From positions 58,774,197-58,838,196 of the forward strand of contig NC_054741.1 of NCBI RefSeq assembly GCF_018143015.1: a DNA stretch of 64,000 nt, read 5' to 3'. The stretch comes from Lytechinus variegatus. Lineage: Eukaryota; Echinodermata; Echinoidea; Temnopleuroida; Toxopneustidae. The notes under the pieces were generated by a model. It had not been told where the DNA came from and did no database searches. It was given only the letters and a program-made list of their open reading frames with translations. Below are positions 12,501-23,024 of this stretch, piece after piece; the stretch's first letter is position 1, and each line of letters begins with the position of its first letter. Position numbers and translations under genes: made by a program.

Positions 12501-13690
12501 TTATCATTTACCGCATCCACCGGCTCCGCATCCACCGGCTCCACCACCCCTGTTACTTCAAACTTAATGTGCTATAGTTTTTGTTCCTGATATTGTATTG
12601 ATCTAATTCATAGTAATATATTTAGCCTATACTTCTAGCTTCAAAATGAGATATTACTCAATAAATTTGGTCAAGATGCTGTGATGTAGCAACAATTTAT
12701 CCATGGCACAGTGTGGAAAATTGTTCATACGCCACCCTTTTTGCATACCCAACTTATGAAATGCGACCACATTTTCAGGGACATTTTAGCACTTTTTAAT
12801 CTAGCACCGCTCATGATTTTGCCGCCCTCTATACGCGTCACGTAACTAGGTTGCATTAACAATGGATCAAAGATGGCGATGACAACAAATGTGAGTAAAC
12901 TCTCTTCTACTTTTGTTTTTTCATCGCATTTCTGCGATATTATAACCATAACTATCCATTTTTTGCCAACCCATATTTTTACCCATGTACAGAAGTGTTA
13001 ACCTCAGATTCTAAACATAACTAGCAGTTTGGTGCATTTGTATAGTTGCCTTTTCCCTCGGTACGTGGGAGCCTATGTTAATTGTTATTCGAGTGCCAGG
13101 CGTTACTTAGGGGAGTGACTACGTAGGTAGAAGACTTCACTCCCCAAATGCCTCCAGGCTAATGTAACTGAGAACAAGATTATATCATAACCTGGCTTCT
13201 GGCTCGTTCATTGAATGAGTGTTACTTATCCGGTACATGACTTACTAACTTTAAGAGTATACCCAGTTGTTGTGTGTCCGAACTCTGGACAGGTTGTGTG
13301 TCCGGACGATCAATTTTTTTTAGAAAGTCATTTGTTTTTGGAAAAAAATACAAGCAAAGTTTCATCAATTTTTAGTACAAAATGTTAGAAAATATTATAG
13401 AGAACAAAATAGAAGATGATTGCAACTATTGAATTCATATTTTTAGTGTAATCCAAAGACAAAAAAGAAGGCTTTAAAAATATAAAGTGTCCGGACACCC
13501 GACCCCCCATCGCTAGGATGACTCTGGGAGGGCCAGCGGCCTGGGATTGTGCGATGAAGGTTCGAAAACTAGACATTCGCAACACGCATACTTGAACGGT
13601 TTTAGTTCCATAAAGGATCAATAAAACAACCAACAATACTTACCGAACTGGTGAAACGGACCTTCCACGACTTCTTCCTCCTCGTGGCAT
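6575..13690 (-). CDS. CHCHD2: CHCHD2/CHCHD10-type mitochondrial twin CX9C protein, complete in four exons
   Basis: Small intermembrane-space protein imported by the Mia40 pathway; in vertebrates CHCHD2 supports MICOS/respiratory function and also acts as a nuclear oxygen-response regulator. Coding exons on the minus strand are 13690-13644, 11175-11019, 8698-8491 and 6585-6575, with consistent phases, giving 140 residues. The start [14 protein letters not shown] resembles vertebrate MPRGSRSR. Exon 2 is rich in Pro, Ala and Gln, with [20 protein letters not shown] matching the conserved central hydrophobic segment. Exon 3 gives [11 protein letters not shown], a run of eight glutamines, then the CHCH domain with two CX9C motifs ([11 protein letters not shown] and [11 protein letters not shown]). 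The last exon contributes only the end of a glycine codon plus Leu-Ala-stop, reproducing the family's terminal ANGLA. Whether it is CHCHD2 or CHCHD10 cannot be settled; echinoderms may have one pre-duplication gene. Confidence 0.95.
7227..8162. mobile_element. Tc1/mariner-type non-autonomous element, copy 1 (right terminus decayed)
   Basis: It begins with CAGTGCGTACCAAAAAAAG after TA and shares its whole length with the copy at 52513-53501. It has long imperfect inverted repeats (GTTTACACTTTG near the left end, AAGTGTAAACTTTTTTT near the right). The last bases of the right terminus (CGCACTG) are missing. It carries no transposase reading frame. It lies in CHCHD2 intron 3. Confidence 0.7.
8743..9095. 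mobile_element. G/C-capped palindromic element
   Basis: It starts at TGGATCCGGGG with an 11-12 base G-run and ends with a C-run then ACCGGGACTGGATC, giving inverted termini. The interior is non-coding and contains GTTTAGGGG-like motifs shared with the element at 50405-50854. It lies in CHCHD2 intron 2. Confidence 0.5.
9601..10679. mobile_element. GTCTC-terminal element with internal tandem array carrying DR1 motifs
   Basis: The termini are perfect 11 bp inverted repeats, GTCTCACCTGC (9601-9611) and GCAGGTGAGAC (10669-10679). The interior is about five direct repeats of roughly 165-190 bp, each with the phrases GTTCAGTGATACTTGATTA and TGACCTTTGACCT. The latter is a perfect DR1 (reverse AGGTCAAAGGTCA) at 9793, 9945, 10109, 10272 and 10464. 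A GC-rich segment with repeated GCCGCCGTCG precedes the right end. No protein is encoded. It lies in CHCHD2 intron 2. Confidence 0.7.
11678..13077. mobile_element. 1.4 kb non-autonomous DNA element with ~80 bp terminal inverted repeats
   Basis: Left arm 11678-11757 (CATAGGCTCTCACGTACCGAG, then through AACTATACAAATGCACC) and right arm 12996-13077 are near-perfect inverted copies. The interior is AT-rich with no transposase. The target duplication is unclear. It lies in CHCHD2 intron 1. Confidence 0.65.
13155..13225. repeat. Copy of the repeat that hosts the hAT-like insertion at 55100 (without insertion)
   Basis: The segment TAACTGAGAACAAG followed by TTATATCATAA and, after about 16 bases, TTCATTGAATGAGTG matches the flanks of the element at 55100-57201. 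It thus represents a related empty site. Confidence 0.5.
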
Positions 13691-13803
13691 CTTTAAATAT
13701 GTGAACTGGTGACAAAAACCGTTAAATTTTGCGACTTTTTCTCCAATAGAGGTGTTATCTCGTTTCGTGAATGAATTACATCAGCAGCGAAGTAACAAAC
13801 AAA

Positions 13804-13815
13804 TGCGCATGCGCA
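13804..13815. promoter_or_regulatory. NRF-1-type palindromic site upstream of CHCHD2
   Basis: TGCGCATGCGCA is a perfect 12 bp palindrome and a textbook NRF-1 (nuclear respiratory factor 1) site. It lies 114 bases upstream of the CHCHD2 start codon on the divergent side. NRF-1 drives many nuclear genes for mitochondrial proteins, and the sea urchin protein P3A2 belongs to the same DNA-binding family, so the placement makes sense. Use in vivo is inferred. Confidence 0.6.
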
Positions 13816-14297
13816 AATGTACCACGCTCTATTTGATTACGCAATATTCTTGGTTTTAAATCGAAGCTGGTGCATGTGAAATGGGACTTTTAAAATCGCA
13901 ATTGAGAGAAATGTTGTTTGTTTAAAAGTGAATATATACGGCAATATGGCGAAGATAATCTACTAGATTAAAGAGCACAAACCTAACTCTAACATCAACC
14001 AATAGTTAGGCATATTGTCGAAGAAATCGGTGCCTGGGGGCTTTGGGGCCATGAGGCATAACCCCCACGTTTTACCGAGTCGGCTGCTAAGAGCCGTTTT
14101 TTTTTCTTTTTATAGGGGGTAGTCCCCACTAAAATCTGAAGTTTGAAGTACATCTGCGGGGGGGGGGGTTTACAAACAAGATTAGATATCTAATAAGGCG
14201 GGCGTGTATAATAGGGTATATTCATATGTAAATTTTTAACAAAAAAGATCAGATATCTAATAAGGCAGGCGCCGTGTATCCAGAATTTTGCACCTGG
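13816..14297. other. CHCHD2 upstream / intergenic sequence
   Basis: No gene is visible. It contains short homopolymer G and T runs and two copies of AGATATCTAATAAGGC (about 14185 and 14250), suggesting a small local duplication. Confidence 0.4.
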
Positions 14298-14479
14298 TGT
14301 GTGTGTGTGTATTTGAGTTTTGTCAGACGTGTATCAATCAGATATGATTATTTACGTCTGGGACCGACCTTTAACGTCACCATCCGAAAGACGTGACCAG
14401 GGCTCGAACCTCGAACCTCTGCATCAATTTGTAACTTCCCCACAGCTTGGATTACAGGCGCACGCCACAACGCCCAACC
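14298..14479 (-). mobile_element. SINE with 7SL/Alu-like head, copy 1
   Basis: Read on the minus strand it starts GGGCGTTGTGGCGTGCGCC, followed by TGTAATCCAAGCT. This follows the 5' Alu domain of 7SL RNA including the A-box region. About 40 bases later comes a B-box-like GGTTCGAGCCC. The body ends in a (CA)n tail at 14298-14312. This copy has a short duplication, GAGGTTC repeated, at the B box. A nearly identical opposite copy lies at 22847-23024. Pol III transcription is inferred. Confidence 0.65.
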
Positions 14480-14513
14480 TGGGGCCCCGACCTGATTTAG
14501 GTGCCCATCAAGC

Positions 14514-15928
14514 GCGTAGCCAGGGGGGGGGGCGGTGGGGGCGGTCGCCCCTCAAAAAAAAAAAAAAAACGTCCCCAAAAATAAAAAAAAGAAGGGAAAA
14601 AAGAGAGGAGAAAAGGAAAAGGGAAGGGAGGAAAGGGAAGAAAGGTAGCTTTGTTTTTTTTTCTTTTTATTCTTTATTTTTTTCTCAAAAGAGAAACTCC
14701 TTCACTCTTCTTGCTCTAAATTCATATATGAATTTTGCTTCCGCGCTGTGCGCGGTTAAATGACAATATTGAAGTTCTCCATTGTTCCCCCACCTTTTCT
14801 CTAACCCTGTTTTTCCACCTCAGCTATGTGCTTCTTGCCAGTTAAAGTTAAAATTGTATACATTAGGGCATGAATTTGAGTAAAGTTAGGCCGAAGTAAA
14901 TATATGAAGTTATCTTTTTTTTCAATTGATCGCGCAACTTCTGGTCTGGTCGGCTCCGAGCGGGTAAAATCTTTATATCAGTTTCTGCCGTCACCTCCAT
15001 AAAGTCAGCTTCTCCCGCTTTTCAGCTCATTACTATAAACAACCATAATTTGGGGGCAAACAGGTTCCTAAGTTAAAAAGAGGAAGGTATGGAATTCGTG
15101 TCGTATTAAATAAAAAAGTACAATATTTTTTTAATCAAATTGTATTAAACTTCATGTCATTTCCCTGTATACATTCATCTCCTGTCCTGTTTTGCGCCCT
15201 CAGTTTGAAATTTTGAATGACACTTAAGTTTCTTTATATTCAAAATGAAGCGCTTCAGGATAAGTAAAAAAAAAATCATCCTTTATTATATAGATAGATA
15301 ATTTCAATAAATCACAGAAGTTTCAACTTTATGCGCACTATTTTCCTTGTAATGAAGTTCAATAATCTTAGAAAATCAATTGAATTAGAGACGATTGGGT
15401 ATTAGAGATATCTACATTTGATGAAACGTCCGCCCTTTGAAATTTCAGAGTTTCATTGCTCTGCGCGGGGAGGAATATCTTCCTCTACCAATCTTCTCCT
15501 CTGTTTTGCGAGTTAAAAATATGCACTGATGCTAAATTGTTTGTAATCAAATCTGATCTTTCCAAAGAAAGTTTCAATATATCTTTGAGAATACCCTTTT
15601 CTCGGGACCCTTTTATGGCAAGAAAAATTGATAAAACACTTTAGCTTCCGCGCTTCGCGCGGAGTTATTTTAATTTCCTCCATTGTATACCTCTTTTGTG
15701 CGTTCACAATCACTTTTGAAAACAAGGTTCAAAATCGCAATATAGTCAACCGAATTGGAGGTACTAGAGACAAGAGAAACGGCTCCTTTTCATTTTAATT
15801 TATGAAACACTAAAACTCCCCCTCCCTGCACCCACCCCCTAGGGAGCGCGCTTCGCGCGCTCTGTAAGTGTTGGCACGCTTCGCGTGCATTTACCGCCCC
15901 CTCCAAAATGAAATCCTGGCAACGCGGT
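14514..15928. mobile_element. 1.4 kb element with CGCGTAGCCAGG termini
   Basis: The left end CGCGTAGCCAGGGGGGG and the right end (reverse CGCGTTGCCAGG) are inverted. GGTGCCCAT occurs just outside both ends (about 14501 and 15931), consistent with a ~9 bp target duplication. The interior has poly-A, a purine block and GCGC-cored palindromes (CCGCGCTGTGCGCGG at 14742, CCGCGCTTCGCGCGG at 15648, GCGCGCTTCGCGCGC at 15846), but no long credible ORF. Confidence 0.55.
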
Positions 15929-16094
15929 TGGTGCCCATGTGTACTTTTTGACTAATTGGGCCCCCATGAACAAGAATCATGAACGGATGGGATCTAAATA
16001 AACATTTCATACTGAAAAGTTTTGATATTCAGAGACAAAACTGGACATTCCAGGTACTTTTTTAAACCATGAACATGATGTTTATCTATCTAAA

Positions 16095-16665
16095 CTGATG
16101 CAAGCGCGAGCTAAAAATCATGTAGGACATGTATCTAACTTTATGCGAGTGCGTAGCGCGAGATGAAAGTTTTTTATATTCTGAGTCAGACTCAAAAGTT
16201 GTGATTCTAAGCACTTTTTTACTCTGCACAGAATGGGTATATCTAACATGTGATGCGAGCACGAAGAGCGCGCTGAAAAATATAAATATTCAGACCGATA
16301 TTCTATAAGCACTTTCAGTAATCATGAAAAGGATGGGCATCTATCGATTGATACTAGCGCGAAGCGCGAACTGAACAGTTTTGATATTCTGACCTAAAAT
16401 TTTGATATTCTAAGCACTTTTGATAATCATGAACAGGATTGGTATCTAACAAAACATTTTAAGCGAGCGCAAAGCACGAGCTGAAAAAAATGACATTTTG
16501 ATCTAGAATTGGAATATTCTAGCACTTTCAGTAATCATTTACAAGATGGGGTATCTAACTAAACGTTTTATGCGAGCGCAAAGCGTGAGCTATTAGTAAT
16601 CATCATGAATGAACAGGATGGGTATATTACTAAACGTTTGTGCAAGTGAGAGAAGCGAGATTAAT
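16095..16665 (+). repeat. Degenerate ~105 bp tandem repeat with GCGC-palindromic core
   Basis: The unit contains GATATTC, CTAAGCACTTTT, AATCATGAACAGGATGGGTA and TCTAACTAAACGTTT, followed by a core like GCGAGCGCGAAGCGCGAGC. Cores lie near 16098, 16144, 16253, 16355, 16462, 16572 and 16641. Spacers are diverged and AT-rich while cores stay GC-rich. Isolated similar cores occur at 16890, 20530, 24345 and 62236. Confidence 0.65.
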
Positions 16666-19454
16666 ACAAGTTGTATACTGGCCTGAAAAGGGAACTCTTA
16701 AATCGATTGCTGCTTACTGTATAAAGAATACCTATCTTCTCGATATTCAGTACTTTTTTTAAGCATGACCAAAATGCAATGAAATTCGAATAGCGAGCAA
16801 AATAATTGGCGCATATTGACTTTAAAATGAGATATTCCAAGCTCCTCGTGTTATCCTCGTGAGCAGATTACCTCCCTTTATACAGGGAATGCAAGCGCGA
16901 AGCGCGAGCGAAATTTTCATTTTCATGTAATGACCAGATTTTTCAATTTTTCCAATTATTTTCCTCCCCTTATTTTATTTCCTTTTCTTTTTCTTCTTAT
17001 CTATTTTTTCGCTTCTCCTTTTTTTTTCATTTTGTTTTCTTCCTCTTGTAGCGCGAAGCCCTCGGTGGGTGGGGTTCCAGAGAGCAGAGCCATGGGCCGC
17101 TTCAGAATTCGGATGTTTCCAGAGGGCATTTTGCAACAAAAAAATATTTATTTGAAGTCAACATCCTAAAATTGTCAAATTAACCTCATTATAACATTTT
17201 TTTTTAAAAGAGGCATCGAGTGAAATGTTTAATCTTACTCTCAATAATTTTGATTTTCTTATTTGATTTATTTTGTTAATTCGCCTATCTATGTTAATAT
17301 CATGCATTTTTCTATATTTTTTGAAATTTGTATGCAATAAACCGAATTGAAGTTGAATTTGGAAAATGAGGGTTTTTAGAAGGAGAAATTAGGAAAATGC
17401 GAGCTAGCACAGAGAGTGAGCTTGAAAAGTTGCGTGCATTTTCAGATTCAAATTTCTTTCAATATTTTTGTGTTTCCAGTCTTATCGCAACTTTTCGTTT
17501 TATTTCATATAACACTATATTATGAAAGGTAATAAACACATTCCCGAAGGGAAGTGTGGGTGTTGAGTCACCGCCAAGATGTTTATTGAACTTGGGTTCT
17601 AAACTTTGATTTATATAGGGGAGAGAATTGACCTAAACCTCCTTCATTTTGGTGCAATTATTATTTTTTTTTGCTTGTCAATTTTTTTTTTCTGAGCAAA
17701 ATCGCATTGGATGCGAGTTCAAAATTCTTGGACTATTTTCCATATGGTAAAAACTGCAATTTATTGTTATTCTACATAGGTTTCAATTTCTCGTTTCAAC
17801 TGTTAAGTATAGGCCTACACTTGTTAAGGGTTTTTTCTTTTTCCTCACCTTTCCTCTTTTCTCCCCCCCCCCCCTCTTTCTCTTTTTTTAGGAGGGGCGA
17901 GGGACGCCCCCCCGCTTCCGCCGCCTATGGGACCCCCTATATTAAAAAAAAGCTGAGAAAACAATTGAGAAAAGGTAAAATAAGAGTTTGAAATTTATTT
18001 CCTGAATATTTTGTTGAAATCTGTCAAAAAATAGATATGCCAGTGCACATTTAGAATGAGCAAAAATGTAGTGTCCAAAGCGAAAAGTTGTTATGTGTGA
18101 CATCACACATCTTGGACTTTAAAAAAAATTAGATAACCCTAAAAAGTAAGCCTATCATTGTCCACTGGCTTAGGTACAGATGGAGGAGGTTTGGGGATCA
18201 AGACCAAGAAAAAGGGAAATAATTAAGAAAAAGGTAAGATAGGATAAATATCTTTTAATACAATGTCAAAATCTAAAATTATTTTTTCCTATGGGCTTTT
18301 AAAGACATTTCCACACGCCATGTGCCTCTCTTTTTTTTGCTAATGCGACACTGATTTGATGTTTCAAATATCATAATGATAGGATGAAATATATTCCCTC
18401 TGCACAAGGTAGTTAGAAATCTAGGCCTATAGGTCCCTTTTGTTTGATTCTTGCAATTATTAGGCCTAAACTTTTCACTTTACGCCCAATCGAAAAACAA
18501 TTTTTTTACATGCTTTTGTGGACGAGCATGGCATCTAACCTGTATTGACACCAACCAGAAGGAGGGGGCATGCAGGGGGGGGGGGGGGCGTGGAAAGCAC
18601 TTCAGCGCACTTTGGTTTATACTACTACAAGTCCAATATCAACGTTTTTTAGCCGAGGGTTTGTTCTTTAGATCAATCTTGCTAACGAATCGTCTTGTGT
18701 GAATATATAAAGCTATTTCTCAAATATGAAAGCTAAAATGAATCAAATCAGTTTCTTATCAATTGCATAAAGATCGAGAAAGTGCTTTGGCCTGAGAAAG
18801 CCTTATAGTGCTCAAAATGGAAGAGAAAATGTTTCTGGTTGGAATAATTATTATAATGGGAATTGGGTAGGCCTATACATCTTTTTACTGATAAGAAGGA
18901 ATTGGGGATCGAATCTGGAAGGAGGCTTCCCAAGACTATTTGAAAAAGAATATTGGAAAATATGGTTGCAGGTCTGCAGGAGCCACATGGATGGGGCTGA
19001 CCCAATGGGGGATTTTTGGTATTTATGTGGGAAAATAGTATACCGATATATATTCGCCATTTCCCAGCTCCATAACGTCTTGTAGTTCTTTCTCCTACCT
19101 CATTCCTCCTTTTCACTTGTCACTCCCTCCCCACTCTTCTCTCTCTTTCTCTAATAAGCTCTCAGCTAGTTTGTCTCGAGGCCCTGGGAAGGGGGGGGGG
19201 GGTGATCGAAGCACCCTAAATTTTCTCTAGGGGTGCTGCGTGTATTATTTTCTATATACGCAGCATCCCAGGTATTCTGGAAGATGTGTAAAAATGGGAA
19301 ATGCAACCAAAATTACCTTAATTTTGTAGTAAACCTCTTTTTTTTTCTTTCAAATTCACATCAGCACAAAAAAAAATCGTTCGTTGGGCCCTGCCCAACT
19401 CCTGTGTAATTTCCCGCTGATCTCTAATCATATATATAAAACGAGAAAACAGGT
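16666..19454. other. Intergenic repeat-rich sequence, no gene recognised
   Basis: It contains pyrimidine-rich tracts (about 16940-17045 and 17830-17890), homopolymer G/C caps (17868, 17908, 18575, 19190), one more GCGC core (16888-16908) and a short copy at 19180-19275 of the CCCTGGGAA...GGGGTGCTG repeat also seen at 30299-30412. Long reading frames here look like chance. Confidence 0.45.
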
Positions 19455-19965
19455 AAATTGCCAATTTGTCTACTGCCATTCCGTCCGCTCACCGCATGGT
19501 CTACCTTCATTTTGTCTAATGCCATTTCGTCCAACAACATTTTGTCTACCACCCATTTCGTACAGTCACCATTTTGTCCAATTGCCATTTTCGTCTACCG
19601 GTAATTATCAGTTCGTCTATAACCATTTCGTCTACAACCATTTCGTCTACCACCCATTTAGTCTAATTCAATTTATGCGAATGCCAACACATCCGTTAAT
19701 CAGTTCGTGCAATGTTCATTTAGTCCAAAAGCCATGTCGGCTAATATCAGTTGGTCCAATATCCAAATCGTCTACTTATCACTTCGTCCAATTGCCATGT
19801 CGTCTACTTTATCTTTTCGTTAACCACCCAAGATCAAATAATCAGTTCGACTAACAATCAAATCGTCTTATAACCATTTCGTCCAATTCCCAAATAGTCA
19901 TTTAGTTTAATAGCCAATTGGTACAATAGCCATTTTGTCTAACACAAATACGCTGCGTTATCCGA
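19455..19965. repeat. TU-like foldback arm (tandem ~15-17 bp repeats), D-type inner end
   Basis: Over 25 degenerate units of the form CCATTTCGTCTAATAG run in one direction, starting GGTAAATTGCCAATTTGTC. The inner edge reads ACACAAATACGCTGCGTTATC followed by CGAGG, which matches in reverse the inner edge of the right arm at 62826-63008. No certain partner arm is seen, so it may be a half element. Confidence 0.65.
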
Positions 19966-21285
19966 GGGGCTAACCCGAAATGACTTCTTCATTGTACCTT
20001 GAAATTATTGAAGATAAAATAAACGATAAAAAATCATGATAACTAGGCCTACTATCAGGAATGGACATCGATACAGCCCCCCCCCCCTCTCTCTCTATCA
20101 CATCACACACACAAAGGGGGGGGGGGTTAATGGAGTGGTTAAAAATAAAATTGAAATAAGGTCCTTCTATTTGGAATTTACCCTCCTTTTTTAACGAGTG
20201 CACACCTAAGAATGATAAATATCTTTCATCTTCATGACAACAATAATGACGATAAATAACAATAGTAATAATAGTAATAAAAATGATGGTACTAAAAGTA
20301 ATAAATAAGGATGGCAACAAAATAATAATAACATTAAAAGCTATTGGCGGCACAAAAAAATGTAAAAAAAAAATAAAAATGAAAAAAAAGAGGAGAGGAA
20401 TGTGGGAAAGGAGGGGAGAAAGGGGAATAGGTAAAATAAGAGGAGGAATTAAGACAAGTGAATAAAACGTGAGGGGAAGACCTGGAAAATATAAATTCTT
20501 CCATGCATATCATATTTTTTTCGCTAGATCGTGCTTCGCGCTGGCATTGCCTGTTCGATGAAATACATTATCTTGCGTAAGAACATAATTAGGCTCCAAA
20601 CTTTAATCCTCAGTATCAGGTCATTCGGAGAGGACCTTATGCTGTCGGTCCTCTGGTTGCTTGCATACAAGCATTCATGCCTTCTTAAAATCACCACCAA
20701 TCACCAACTAAAAATCAAACGTAAGTCACTCAACCGTGCATCCGATTGGTTTAAAGTCATTTTTGGGGGGGTTATGTTTCATTACAAGTCTTTCTGCTAC
20801 GGGCCTAGTCCAGATTGGACCTTGGTGTTTGGAAATTATCTTTCTCACCAAGGTAGAATCTGGACTACAATGGGCCCCAAGATACCGAAGGGGTCACGTG
20901 CCTCGACATTTCCACCACTGAGGAGCGAGGTTGGGTGCGTGATTTAGGGGCCACGCCCATGTCGCCCGCCCTTTTCACTTCTCCATGTTTCTCACTGGTT
21001 TAATATACTCATATTCACATTTTTTATGTTTTTATTTTTCGAGGTGGGGGGGGGGGGGTATAGCATCTCCTTGCCATACCTCCATGTAGACATGACATGC
21101 TAGCCTTCTGCAATCTCGTGCTTAATTTTAGAATCGATCGGTGTCATGAGAATCATCCACCCTCATGTTCAATAAGCACCATGGAGTTTGAACATGACAC
21201 TAAATAGGCCGGTCTAGTGTTAGAATATCATGGAAAGTTCTATAATACGCCAGTGGTGTTGACCTAACACCATGCATGAATTCAA
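19966..21285. other. Intergenic sequence between the TU-like arm and the nested elements
   Basis: It holds short microsatellites (TAATAA-rich about 20240-20300, purine-rich about 20350-20465) and a GCGC core at about 20530. No gene is recognised. Confidence 0.4.
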
Positions 21286-21493
21286 TACTACAGCGTGTCC
21301 CACGAAAAATGTTGATGGCACTCTAGATATAATAGAATTACAATATTATATCGTTTATATTATTTACGCCCGTAAACTACCATTCATTTCCTACAACTGG
21401 ATTAAGTTTTGTGATATGATTCAATCATAACAAAGATATGCGTGTTTGTTCATTACATATCAGGAAACCTCTCCATCCAAGTTTTTGTATTAA

Positions 21494-22087
21494 AGGACAA
21501 GTCCACCCCAACAAACATTTGATTTAAATAAAAAGAGAAAAATTCAACAAGCATAACACTGAAAATTTCATCAAAATCGGATGTAAAATAAGAAAGTTAT
21601 GACATTTTAAAGTTTCGCTTCATTTCACAAAACAGTGATATGCACATCTCGGTCGGTATGCAAATGAGGGAACTAATGACATCACTCACTCACTATTTCT
21701 TTTGTATTTTATTGTATGAAATATTTGGATTTTCATGACATTGTCATGTGAAATTAAGTTTCATTTATCCCTGAACACTTGGAATTCCATTATTTTAATA
21801 TTTTGTACTTCAGGCAAGGAGGTCCTAATCATCAAATTCGTAAAAATTGAAATATTTGTATAATTCAAACAATAAAAAAACAAAAGAAATAGTGAGTGAC
21901 GTCATCAACTCTCTCATTTGGATGTAACAGGCTCGTTCATATAACTATTTTGTTAAAAATAAGCGAAACTTTGAAATGTCATAACCTTCTTATTTTACAT
22001 CCGATTTTGATGAAATTTTCAGCAATGTGCTTGTCTGATTTTTCTCTATTGATTCAAATCAACATTTTTCTGAGGTGGACTTGACCT
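21494..22087. mobile_element. TTAA-flanked palindromic MITE (AGGACAAGTCCACC ends)
   Basis: TTAA at 21490-21493 and 22088-22091 bound inverted termini AGGACAAGTCCACCCCAAC and its inverse. The arms share GATGAAATTTTC, TCGGATGTAAAATAAG and GTTATGACATTT. The interior carries ACTCACTATTTCTTTTG in both orientations. Decayed relatives lie at 54120-54661 and 33020-33216. Confidence 0.7.
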
Positions 22088-22180
22088 TTAAGTAGTATGT
22101 GTAGTCAGGTTCAGTTAACAAGATTCACGTTCAACGGTTCAGCCATGGGAGTAACTCTGCAAGGATTTTCTTTTATTTCT

Positions 22181-22459
22181 GGGCCCTGTTGTACAAAGAG
22201 TTACGATTGATCCGATCAATCGCAACTATGGACGGCCAGCAACGTCATCATCTATTATGCATGTTTGTTCAAATTGTTTTCTAGCTGTGATGTATATTCA
22301 TGCATTCATTGTTTTCTTGAAAAGTCAATGCACTTCTCTTTACATAAAAAGGACATTGTGCACATTTTTCGAAGAAAAAATTATGACATGCACTGATGGA
22401 TTTCCATAGAGTTACGATTGATCGGATCAATCGTAACTCTTTCTACAACAGTGCCCTGG
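22181..22459. mobile_element. Palindromic MITE with GATTGATC-cored terminal repeats
   Basis: Termini are GGGCCCTGTTGTACAAAGAG and, inverted, CCAGGGCACTGTTGTAGAAAG. Each is followed by TTACGATTGATC and its own small palindrome. It is about 280 bp and non-coding. Confidence 0.55.
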
Positions 22460-22846
22460 ACTTGGGGATTACCTATTCATTCATCCCCTCTGATTATTAC
22501 ATGAGATAAAGATGAGATCATGGATTAAAAAAATATTTAATTCATTTCCTTGTATTTGTCATTTAGTTGGCCTATATAACCAACCAAACAACCAACCAAC
22601 CAATATGTTTGAATAATCACGTTTGATAAAAGATATCATGCCAATCTTCTTAAACCTTCAATTTACTTTTAACTTTAAGAATTAGCCCGCAAGTTGTGGG
22701 CCAAAAATCTAAAAAAGGAAATGAAAAAGAGTGAACGAAGACGTAAATGGACTGTATACTTTATTCAACGCAATAACGAAACTTAGATCGAGAGGTATTT
22801 CTGATGAGTTCTTCGTTAAAGAAGGCGAATAGCTCTGTGTTTAAAC

Positions 22847-23024
22847 TGGGCGTTGTGGCGTGCGCCTGTAATCCAAGCTGTGGGGAAGTTACAAATTGAT
22901 GCAGAGGTTCGAGCCCTGGTCACGTCTTTCGGATGGTGACGTTAAAGGTCGGTCCCAGACGTAAATAATCATATCTGATTGATACACGTCTGACAAAACT
23001 CAAATACACAAACACACACACACA
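22847..23024 (+). mobile_element. SINE with 7SL/Alu-like head, copy 2
   Basis: The same element as 14298-14479 on the opposite strand: GGGCGTTGTGGCGTGCGCC head, TGTAATCCAAGCT, B-box-like GGTTCGAGCCC at about 22907, then a body with GGTCGGTCCCAGACG and a (CA)n tail. The two copies differ at few positions, suggesting recent activity. Confidence 0.65.

Noticed and set aside
14320-14763. 147-codon plus-strand frame
   Set aside because: It runs across the antisense of a SINE, a G-run, poly-A and a purine block; no conserved domain.
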